NCBI GenBank assembly: GCA_050084515.1
Contig: CM114272.1
Span: 27,032,001 to 27,096,000 of the forward strand
Length of the DNA stretch: 64,000 nucleotides
Source: Blasia pusilla
Lineage: Eukaryota; Marchantiophyta; Marchantiopsida; Blasiales
Reading direction: 5' to 3'
The notes below the pieces were generated by a model. It was not told where the DNA came from. It ran no database searches and saw only the letters and a program-made list of their open reading frames with translations. The translations under genes and the position numbers were made by a program. Below are positions 32,844 through 44,800 of the stretch, one piece after another; positions within the stretch are counted from its first letter, which is position 1, and each line of letters starts with the position of its first letter.

Positions 32844-35800
32844 CTGGTACACGAACACTCAGAACATTATTGTTGAAAGTGCAACTGTGAGATCAAGAAC
32901 AGAATTTACTTTTTACCTTTTTGCTTTCCTTATGAAAAGTTACTTTTATTATCTTTAGGTAAGAATCTATTTTTAGGATTGTTAACTAATCCTTTAGCGT
33001 TTCCCAATAGCCTCCTTTAGTCTTGGTTAAAGACCTTTAGGGTTCAAGATAGCCAGGAGCTGTCCTATAAGAGCAAGAGGTTTACCAGAGCCCTCTTATT
33101 ATCTTCCCTGCTTTCCCCAGCTCCTCGACTTGGCGAACTTCCTGAATGCTGATCTATTGTGAATGAAGGAGTTGATGTTTTGGATGATCTACTGCTGGAG
33201 GAGATAGTGTGCTGCCTGAAGAGGCATCAATAGTTTAGAGAGACTCTTCTTCCTATAAGGAGGAAGTCAATGAGCAGTAGATCAATCAGATCTCTCTCAT
33301 TGTTTTGTTAGTACAAAATTTCCTTTGTTATTTGACATCTGTGAACCTATTCCATGCATCTGTAATCTGCTGTGACTTTTTGGAACTTGGAGAAACAAAT
33401 TAGCTATGTCATCAAAGTCAATTTTTGTTTGGTTCTCATTCTGTTTTATTTATCCAATTGGAAATATGCAAGTTCAAAAATATTAGCCAGAAGGGCATGA
33501 GAAAATGATTGACCAGCAGAAGTATCTCCTTGTACAACGTCAGAACTAGCATCAGCTCGACCGGTCATCCATGATTTCAGTTTGTACACGATCAGCAAAT
33601 CGGTTTCTATCTCTACATTAAATCAGAACCCTACCATGATGTGACTCTTCTTATTATCTAACAGATACTAAGCAGGATTCTACACAGTCACACCTTGCAC
33701 TCACAACACAGATCCTCACATGTCACCAGCTCAGAGATCAGACATGGCTCACCTCATTGAACACAAACAATCTCCATCAACATACTAGACAAAACAACCA
33801 GCCTTCCAGTGAGGCTCTAGCAAGCACAACAGTTAGTCTCAATCTCCTCTTACTACTCTCAGATCACCCTGCAGCAAGGCCAGTGCTGCATTACACACCA
33901 AGAGCCTCAGGAGCCTGTGCATACTGTAGAATTAGCCTCTGCTTTCTAAACAGAGACATTATATATCTGAGGGTGAGCATCTCTGGCACGTAGATTTTCT
34001 TGAACAGATCCATACCTATATATCTGATGGTGGCTAGCTCTAACTCGAGATTAACCCTAATTCAAGGTTACTCAAGAAGATACAAGAGCTCTAAGTTGTC
34101 TCCAACTAACTAAGTTAGTATCCAGCTAAGTTAGTATTCAACTGACTACTTTAAGGGCATGACTAAACTAGATATTAACACATTTCAACAGGGCAGGTGT
34201 ACTCAACCAAACGCATCCCTCAAACCAGAATATTAAAGTACATTCTAGTTCGGGTCCAATTTCATGTCAGGGGTTGGTTAACAGTTGCAGACATCAAAGG
34301 CACAGATAGAAAATCACCTCATTTGCAAGTTGCTGCTTTTAATCACCAATTCGGATGGTAGTAAACATATATATTTGCACCAGTTGTGGTTAAAAGCATA
34401 TGACACTCATAGACATTCCTCCTCCTAGCCGGCCCCTTAACTTTTTTTCTTTTTTTCTTTACTTAAATCCCTCATTTAAAATTACACATGTCAACAGGAG
34501 AGGAGTCCAGGAGAAGAGTCCTCAAAGGACAAGTGTCAACAGCACGAGGAGGGATTCTGTAAACCCATCTTCTCTTAACAGACCAGATTTCATTTCCCAA
34601 CCATATGTGCATTCTACTGTACCTTATTTGGAATCAAAATGCTCAGAGGTAATGCTAGATTTCACGTCAGATCCTACTCGACTCTCCAATCAACAAGCCA
34701 GCCACAAATACAGCAGCAAATCTGATCAATTCAATCCAATCTGTTTGAATTGCAGCTGTGAGATCAGGAACAGAAATTACTTTTTTTCTTTTTTACTTCG
34801 ACTATGAAAAGTTACTTTTATTATCTATAGGTAAGAATCTGTTTTTAGGATTGTTAACTAATCCTTTAGGGTTTTCCAATAGCCTCCTTTAGTCTTGAAT
34901 TTTCGGGTTCAAGATAGCCAGAGGCTGTCCTATAAGAGCAAGAGCTTACCAGAGCACTCTTATTCACTTCACTACTTTCCCCAGCTCCTGGACCTGCGAA
35001 CTTACTGATTGCTGACTCTCAGCTTGTGTGGCTGACCTATTGTGAATGAAGGAGTTGATGTTTCGGGAGGACCTACTGCCGAAGGAGATAGTGTGCTGCC
35101 TGAAGAGGCATCAATAGTGTAGAGAGTCTCTTCTTCCTATAACGAGGAAGTCTATGAGCCGTGGATCAATCAGATCTCTCTCATTGTTTTGTAAGTACGA
35201 AGTTTCCTTTACTATTTGACATCTGTGAAGCTATTCCATGTATCTGTAATCTGCTGTGACTTATTGGAACTTGGAGACCAAGATTACCTCTATCATCAAA
35301 GTCAGTATTTGTTTGCTTCTCATTTTGTATTACAATCCACCATATGAGTAAATATGCACACAACAGCCTGTATAACCCACTACATTCAGCTAATCACCTT
35401 GTAGGTGCGAATCCCAAGATTCCTCTTTTGTGTGTTAGGGTGGTCTTGTAAGAGCTTGTTCACCAGGTCAAAAAGCTGCTCCATGACCTGTACAATACAG
35501 TAAGTCCACAATACCCATGCATTAGAATATGAAGGTCAATGCACACAGTTAAGAATCTAAAGAGAAGATAAGATAAAAATGGTAAATGCATATTTTATAA
35601 TCAGAGTTTCTCTACAACCTAACTATTACAAGCACACTTAGTGCAATAGCAACCACTCAGGTTAGATTGTAGAGGAAAGAGCTAGACAACCTGCATCACC
35701 AGATCACCTTGAATTCTCAAGCACACTTAGTGCAATAGCAACCACTCAGGTTAGCAGCAGTAGACATCTCAATAGCAACCACTCAGGTTAGTACTACTAT

Positions 35801-38800
35801 ACACCTTGTATCACAAGACTCACTGAACTCCTCAAGTCAGTAGACCTCTCAGTCTGTAAGCAGCAGCACACTCAGTGCTTCTCAATCAGCTCCTCAGCTC
35901 AGAGAGTTGTGTCCAGAAAGGTGTAAGAGAATGTAAATTCGCAGGGCACCCTCAGAGGGTTATACACAGCCAAGAGGGTTTTAGGGTTTTTAGGGTTAGG
36001 GCCTGCCGCCCACAGTACTTATCAGAATTACTGAGGTAACTCTATGGTAACAAGAAATTACTATTTACTGTGGTAAAACACTAAGTTACTATAGTAATTC
36101 TATGAGTTACTTTTCACTATAGTAAACTCCAAGTTACTATGTTTTACAACAGCATAAGTCTCATTATCTTCTACCATCTTTCATTTCTCCTATGTCACAT
36201 CTCGTATAAACTCACCGCATCCTGTCGCATGTCATCGTTTCCTGACTTTGCCAGCTGACGGTACTTACTACCATCTGATCCAAGGCACTCAATGTACTTT
36301 GGAGCATTGATCCCATTCATCACTCTGCAACCATAAATCTCACCTGTTGTGTGAGAACATCTTTCATGCTGTAGGACAATTATAGACCAATTGCAGGGTG
36401 ACTAAGACTGCAAATTACCCAGCAGGAATTACCCATGACTTTCATTTGTGATCAAACGGTCGTAGAGTAATTCTGGATGTCAGGTTGGTCCATACATGAG
36501 CCCTTCTGTGAAACCTTTGAAATGAGGGAAGCTTTCTGGGGTATATCGGGAGCTGTAATCCACTGGTAGTACTGCTGTTATAACAGGTATCTACAGGGTG
36601 AATGTAACCACAGTTAGCTACAGCATAACTGACATGCATCATCAAGCAAGTTTTCAAAGTCAACAAAAAACCAAACAAAATCAAGTAAGTACACTTCAAA
36701 TCCAAGTACCTTCCTCAGTGAGAAATAACTCTAAACCTGTCTAATACCAGGGGCCTAGATAAGCAACTCCCTCATTGAGTTATTCAGTTTTCTCAACAAT
36801 TATTCAAATAAATTACTCACCAATTCAAGCTGCCGAATGCTGCGAATGTCTCTTGGAATTGGTACTTTCTTACTTGTATCCTGGTTGACATTCCTCTTTG
36901 TTAGTCTTCAAGCTACTCAAGCAGCTGATGACAGCCATAGAAATTCGGCATTGTTTAGAGAAGGGTACAACTAACTACCTTCTGCGTTGTTTCCAACTCT
37001 GCAAGTCGAATGTAGATCTCTATCATCTTCTTCATCTGTAGCATCACATTCATAAACATAATATGAGGATAACTTAAAAATTTCGTGGGAAAGAAAAGAT
37101 GAATTAACCAGAGAAAAAGAGCTATCCTGTAGCCTCAAGCTGCAATCATCTAATTATTTTTCATGCAGTAAAAAATTCAGATAAGAACTTCTGAAAACAG
37201 AAGCTTTCATTCACTGCTAACCCATCAACACTGCTCCAAGATACTCCCATCAGGTGAATATAGGCTATACCTGAACAAGTAAATCAGGATGTTGGCCTTT
37301 CAAGATTTGCAGTAACTCTTCAGCAGCCCGCTTCTTATCCATGTCCACCACAAAGACATTTTTCCCCCTTTGCTTTTCCTTCACACGGTCACCATTTGCT
37401 AATGCAAAAAGCTGCCAGAATCAAAGAATTCAAATGAATTGATGCATTGTTCTCCCTCTAGATTGTACCGGTATAACAACATGAAGGATTACCGTAGCAG
37501 ATGAGCGCTCCAGCAGATAATATGGATGTCATCCGTTCTGAATTCCATGATTGTTGAGGCTATGCATCTGACCCAGTCCTGAAGGTACGTTTTTCTTGTG
37601 ATTGTGTGTTTAACATTAACTGTTGAAATCAGAATTCTAACTTCTCTCAGAACTCACCTTTAAAGACAGATAGCAAATCCCGACAGGATCTTCCACTGAA
37701 TGAGGGTAATCATTTACAAACCTAAAAGAGTAAATCTGAAATGGATTGCAACATCAAGCACCCAGGATCAGAGGATTGGGTGCTTGATGCAGCAAATTTT
37801 GAACACAAGATATTGTACTGAAATGGATTGTATTGTGTACAGAAGTCGGCTAGGAACAATGATTGGCAAAGGGTATGGACTGTAGTTGGCCCTGCCCTGG
37901 TCTAGTAGAGTAGGAAGAAAGGCATAAATAGAGAGTTGTGACTAAAGTCTCTTCTGAGTTTAGGGACAGCTATCTACAGCTTCTGAGGCGTAAGTTTATC
38001 AGCCCCATTTCTAGAGATATCTTAGGATTCGTTTTAGAGCTACCTCATTTTAGCTACGCAGTCTTTTCTCCATCCCCACAAGTAAACATATCCTGCTTGT
38101 TGCTCTGTTCAGTTCCTGATATCCACTCCTTCGTAAATCACTTACTTTCCAATAGGATGCTGCTGCAGTATGGTATGAAACTCCTTTAGTGTTCACCTCA
38201 TTTTTACTTGTGTTTCATGTGTATGAGCTTGTCATAGCTTGTTGATACAACTCTTTCGTGTTCCAAGATCAGTTGTATGTGTTTATATCTGCTGGGAGGT
38301 TGTAAAGGTAAAACCATGCAGGGAGCTGGCCTAGATGTGGCCATAAGACTCCTACTGTTTCTTGCAAGTTAGCACCATTAGGTATTGTGGATGCTGTGCT
38401 TTCGCTGTCTTGACAGTATTTTTAATCCCTCTACCCTCTAGATTCTTATTACTCGATAGTGCAACACCTTATTAGAATATACAGGACCTGAAAAAAGAGT
38501 GGTTCAAACCAAGATGCAGGAGTGTAACAGGAGCATCCTCCACAACAAACCCACGCCTCCTTCTTAGTTGATCAAGGCACCAGTACAGATTCAGACACAC
38601 TACCTTTGCCTTAGAGGGCAAGGGTAGAAGTAGAAGAGACAGAGGATTACATAGTTTCCTAGCAAGGGAAAGATACCACTGCATGGGAAGGTAAGCTGGA
38701 AGGGCCGGCACACCAGGGTCAAGCCAACTCACCAAGAGTGCAACAAACTAAACAAGAACTAACGGTAATAGTTAAGCAACAGCTAGCAACCTCACTAAGA

Positions 38801-41800
38801 TTTCATATATAATAATAACCAGCACAAAACTACTCTATTCAGAAATGGCTCCAAGTCTCTTGCAGATTTCTGAATTAGAGACACCAGAAGAGAGGGTAGA
38901 ATGAAAGCAGAGTAGAATGAGAAGATTGCTTTGCCTATTTGGTGGGGCACTTTTCTTTCCTTTCTCGTCCATGTGTTCATTGTAACAGATTACTTTCATG
39001 TAACCTTCTTCAAGCTAGCCTTAAACTCAACCATTGCACAGAGTTTCACCACAAGAATATGAATACTGAACGCACACCTGATAAAGAGTATGATATGGAT
39101 GGTCAGTTGCCATTTTCTCCAGAAGGTGTGTCAAAGCATTCTGCATGGAACAAAATTTCATTTTGAACATAGTTTGGAGGAAATGCACACTTGTCTGGTC
39201 CAGTACATCTGTCCTTTCAGTCAATATGTTCAGAAAAGTATCTATAAACAAACAAAGTAACTTATTCAAGAATCTTCATCTCATCTTGTCAACATCCAGG
39301 TGGAAAGTTCGTTGTTTTACCTGGAAACCAAGTGCAGTTTGATTCTCCTTCGATGTGCCTAAACGTGAAGCTATTTGATACACCAGAGGAAGAAATTTAT
39401 ATGACTGGATCTGCATCACATTGGTTGTATGTAGTTTAGTCTTTTGGAAATGTTTAGCTCCATTCAGATTTCCACATATATCATAGAAACACTTGATTGT
39501 AAGTTCCACTTGAGGCAATTTGGTCTAAGTAAGTAATGCCTAGGGGAGGTAGGTCTAGGGGAATATCAAACATGAGCTTGAGCCTTCATCTGGGAGGACA
39601 TGTGGAGTAGTGGGTTAAGATTCCAGATTCCTGTGACTGTGTAGAATCCTCCTTAGTATCTGATAGATAACAAGCACAGTCACATCTTCTAGATTGTGAG
39701 GTTTCATCTCAACGAACACCCACTACCCTTTCAGCATTAGAATGTCCATCATGGTTCTGGACCCTCATAGAGGAGTTCAGGGTCTGTTTGAGTAAGATAG
39801 CTGCCAACTGATTTTGCTGTCTCCAAGCGAAGTTTACCACAAGCTCTTCTAGATTGTGAGGTTTCATATCAACATACACCCACAACCCTTTCAGCATTAG
39901 AATGTCCATCATGGTTCTGGACCATTCTCTATAGTTCTCACCATCTAACTTCTCTACACTGCTGAAATCACTAAGGAGAAAGGTTTGGGGTGGGCCCATA
40001 ACCTGAGAAAATGACCAGCAGAAGTATCTCCTTGTACAAAGTCAGAGCTAGCATCAGCTAGACCATCCATGATTTCAGCTTGTACACAATCAGCAAATCA
40101 GTCCCTATCTCCATTGCCAAATCAGAGCCCTACCATGATGTGACTCTTCTTACTATCTAAGAGATACTAAGAAGGATTCTACTCAGCCACACCTTGCACT
40201 CACACTACAGGTCCTCACATGTCACCAGCTCAGAGATCAGACATGGCTCACCATTGAGCACATACAATCTCCATCAGCATACTAGACAAAACAACCTGCC
40301 TTCCAGTGAGGCTCTAGCAAGCACAGCAATTAGTCTCAATCTCCTCTTCCTATTCTCTGATCACTCTGCAGCAGGACCAAGAGCCTCAGGAGTCCTCACC
40401 AAAACTGTGCATGCTGTAGAATTGACTTCTGCTCTCTAAACAGAGACATTATATACATCAGGGTGAGCACTTCTGGCCCTTAGATCTTCTTGAACAGATC
40501 CATACCCTAAATAACAGATGGTGGCTAACCCTAACTCGAGAATTGCCCTAATTCAAGGTTACCCTAAAAAGATAGAGGAACACTAAGTTATCTCTAGCTA
40601 ACTAAATTAGTATCCAACTAAGTTAGTATTTGACTAACTACTTTTAGGACATGACTAAACTAGATATTAACAAATTTCAACAGATCAGAGTCACATCATG
40701 GTAGGGCTCTGATTTGACAAATAAGTTAGAAACTGATTTGCTCATTGTATACAAGCTGAAATCATGGATGGTTTAGATGATGCTATATCTGAGTTTGTCC
40801 AAGGAGATACTTCTGCTGGTCAATCCTTTTCTAAGAGGTCCTTTGTACCAGGTAATTTTCCCTAGTCTTCACACACAAATGTAGGAACTTAGCAATCTGA
40901 ACCTGATTCTGGCTAGCCATGAATTCAGAGACCTTGAGGACCGGTTGAACAAAGAGATCCGGAAAGTCAAGTCTAATGTGATTGTGAAAGGGGCAGTGGA
41001 AAAGTTGATGATGTTCATCATCAAGGAGCCCCGGGTTGCAAAATCTACATAATCTGTCTTCTCTTTTCTTGTGTGAAAATTTCCCTTTCTCTATCTCAAT
41101 GTAATTTGGTGGGAATTGGGGCAAAAATGTAATCGGTCCGCTTCATGGCTTTGCTAGTATTCATGAAGGTGCCTCTCATCTGTTCCCCATTTTTTTGAGA
41201 TTCATTCCCCCTGTTCTCCCAAAGCTTTAGTGTTGATCCCAATTGATAAAGATGTGATTGAAGTGTAGTTGCTCTGACAGGTCCTGGTTGGTGGATCTTG
41301 ACAGGTCACTGATTGAGGTGCCCGGTTTCTTGAGCCACTCCTTGCAGTCATAGTCTTTTGGCCCAGCGGCTGCCCTACTCTTACAGACTTCAAACGCTCT
41401 GAATAAGATAGAGACAGAAATCTTTCCCAAACTCAAATTGTGGAGTTTCAGAAGGGAAAGTCTACACAGTATTGTCAGACACTGCCTGTGTTGTTTTCAA
41501 CTCTCAAATTGCTCTTACCAGTTAATTGATCTTACCTTTTGAACAGTTGCAAGCATTTCCTCAACGACACGCTCATTTGCAGAAAGATCAAACCACAAGG
41601 AAATGAGCCGGAACACCTGGTTTCAGGACAGCAAACATCTGGTGTTGGATGCTGAACCTCCAATCAAATTCTCTTTATCATAGTTGGATCCCTAGAACCA
41701 CTGGGTAAATGCTTAGACATATTCCCACTACCTGCTAAGACAAACTCCTGGTACATGCTAGGACCTTTTCTCAAAACATGCTAAAAAATATTCCTTGTAT

Positions 41801-44800
41801 CCTGTTGTTTATACCACAAATCTCTTCCATCCAAACCCATGATGTTATAAGCAGAAACATCTTGCAGTAAAAGAAAGTCGTAAATCTAATCCTAGTCTAG
41901 TGTTAAAATGACATTACTACACAAAGGATTAATATGATGTTTTTCAGGAGCTCCTTCTATGGCATTAGTATGTTACTGTGTCTCCTGATATCATCCTCTG
42001 AGATAAAAGTACTTCATCCAGCTTTAACATACCACTCTCAGGTCGTATTTGTTGCTGATATAGAGACAGGAGCGATAACTTGTGAGAGCTATGCTCAGAA
42101 AATGGTGTTTATCATCCTGCATATCAAAGAAGCACCAAGGCACCTTCGATCAAACTTCTTCAAATATTGTCTATGAGAAACCCTTTGTTGTTCCAGTTCC
42201 AATCCTCAGAACACAGAGCCATGGTTCTTCTTAGTGCAGCAGTACGTTATGAACAATATCCAAGAGACTAAGTCATAATAAAAAAGAGAAAATCTTATTT
42301 AGGGGTACTATTTGATTTCATTTTTATGATCTCAAGTGAAGGTAAGGGATAGATTTACCTGTAATCGTTGAGCTTCCTCAGTATCTAATGTGAGCTGCCT
42401 ATGCAGCTCAACAATCTTCATGGAATACTCTCGTACTTTAATAGGGTCCTCCTGAGGATCTGCCTGGAATGACAAAGATCTGAATAAGACAAAGAATGGA
42501 AGCTAGTCTCTGTAAAGTTAATTCTAAGAGTCCCTGCTAAGCACATAATAAATTGATAGTTCTTCTCACCCGTAATATATTGAGTCGCCTCTTCAGAGCT
42601 TCAAACTCTCTTGTCTGCACTCCACTCAATTCGGGATCAAAAACAGAATGAAAATTCCATAACAATTTAAGAATTAAAATTAAAAGCTAAACTCAGGACA
42701 GAACCACCTAAAATTTCAAAAGTGGAACCCACAGAAAACGTTTGCTCTGAGCAGCGTTGAGAATGCAGTACGCTCCAAGACTGAAGACATGTTCACTGCA
42801 TTGTGTACAGGAATGAGACAGGGACTATGCTGCAAAAAGTTAATCTCGTGCTCTAAATTTAGTCAGGAAGACACTAACTCAGAGAGCTCTGGTATCTCGA
42901 CTTAGGGTTAGCCACCATTGTCTACATAGGTTTAGCCACAATCCCCTACTGAGGGTTAGGATCGGTTAAGAAGATGTAAGGGTCAGAAATGCCCTCTCTC
43001 CAAGTGAGTAAGAAACTGATTTGCTGATTGTATACAAACTGAAATCATGGATGGTTTAGCTGATGCTAGTTCTGACTTTGTACAAGGAGATACTTCTGCT
43101 GGTCAATCCACTTCTAATGGTAGCAGAGCCTCACTACTAATCCGAGAGATGGAAGAGGAGATTGGGACTTACTAGAGCGTCATTGGAAGGCAGATCGTTT
43201 TGTCTAGATAGCAAATGGAGATTGTTTGTGCTCAGTGATGTGAACCATGTGTGATCTTTGAGGTGGTGACATCCGAGGATCTGTGTTGTGAGTGCAAGTT
43301 GTGATTGCGTAGAATCGTCCTTAGTATTTAATAAATAACAAGGAGAGTCAGATCATGGTAGGGCTCTGATTTGACGAGTAAGTTAGAAACTAATTTGCTG
43401 ATTGTGTGAAAAGGATTGACCAACACAAGAATCTCCTTGTACGAAGTCAGATCTAGCATCAGCTAGACCGTCCATGATTTCAGCTTGTACACAATCAGCA
43501 AATCAGTTCCTATCTCTATTGCCAAATCAGAGCCCTACCTGTGGTGTGACTCTCCTTATTATCTAACAGATATAAAGAAGGATTCTACACATTCACACCT
43601 TGCATTCACAACACAGATCCTTGCATGTCACCAGCTCAGAGATCACACGTGGTTCACATCATTGAGCACAAACAATCTCCTTCAGCATACTGGACAATAA
43701 GCTCATTCAATAAGATCTTTTAGAATATCAGAGTTTCTCTACAACCTAGCTATTACAAGCACACTTAGTGCAATAGCAACCACTCAGGTTAGATTGTAGA
43801 GGAAAGAGCTAGACAACCTGCATCACCAGATCACCTTGCATTCTCAAGCACACTTAGTGCAATAGCAACCACTCAGGTTAGCAGCAGTAGACATCTCAAT
43901 AGCAACCACTCAGGTTAGTACTACTATACACCTTGTATCACAAGACTCACTGAACTCCTCAAGTCAGCAGACCTCTCAGTCTGTAAGCAGCAGCACACTG
44001 AACTACTAAGGTCAGAAGCACAATCCACTCAGGTAAGCAAAGCACACTGAGTACTTCTCAATCAGCTCCTCAGCTCAGAGAGTTGTGTCCAGAAAGGTGT
44101 AAGAGAATGTAAATTCTATGTAAGGTAGTAATTCTATGAGTTACTTTTCACAAAAGTAACTCATAGAATTATGAACTTCCACTCTTCAGTGGAAGTTCCC
44201 ATATCTTTGCTGAGTTTGCAGCCAGGATCTAAGGGTGTTGATACAGGCTTACAATCTTGCATGTTGTACCTGACCAAGATATTCTCTATATACTTTTCTT
44301 GACTCAAGCGAATCCACCCCTCTTCCCGATTTCTCTCAATTTGAATCCCCAATAGCCACTTTGCTGGACCCATATCAACCATCTCAAAGTTGTGACAGAG
44401 GTCTTTCTTCACACTCTTTACAGTGTCTAAGCTCCCTCCTAATATCAGAAGATCATCAACATACAATGCTATGTACATAGTGGAGTCTAAGGAGTACACT
44501 CCTTGATCTGCATTGCTACGTTGGAATCCTTTCCTGATCAGGTAAGCATCCATCTTCTCATACCAGCATCTAATTGCGTGCTTTAGGCCATAAAGGGCTT
44601 TCTTCAAGACACACACCTTGCCTGGATGAGTATATCCATCTTCACATCCATCTGTTCCACCTCCCAGTTCTAATGGATCCATACCTTGCAACAGGAGAGG
44701 TCTCATTTTTCTCTAATGAGACCTTTTCTTCTGCCACAGCCTGTTCCCACTGTTTGGAATCATTCCTGCTCATAGCCTCACTCAAAGAGTTGGGCTCTAC

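Larger units (their letters stand above)
39078..42614 (-). other. ATM: ATM FAT-domain exons, middle block
   Basis: Six small exons. They encode E-A-L-K-R-R-L (42570-42614), [11 protein letters not shown] (42359-42463), Y-R-S-C-L ... N-K-Y-D-L-R (42033-42116), [10 protein letters not shown] (41536-41616), [15 protein letters not shown] (39321-39410) and [10 protein letters not shown] (39078-39140). The 42033-42116 exon is only 28 codons, and an overlapping plus-strand frame could hide it. Each follows the plant ATM order without a gap. Confidence 0.92.

Noticed and set aside
41934-42176. 80-codon plus-strand frame
   Set aside because: It overlaps the ATM exon at 42033-42116 on the other strand and has no domain.
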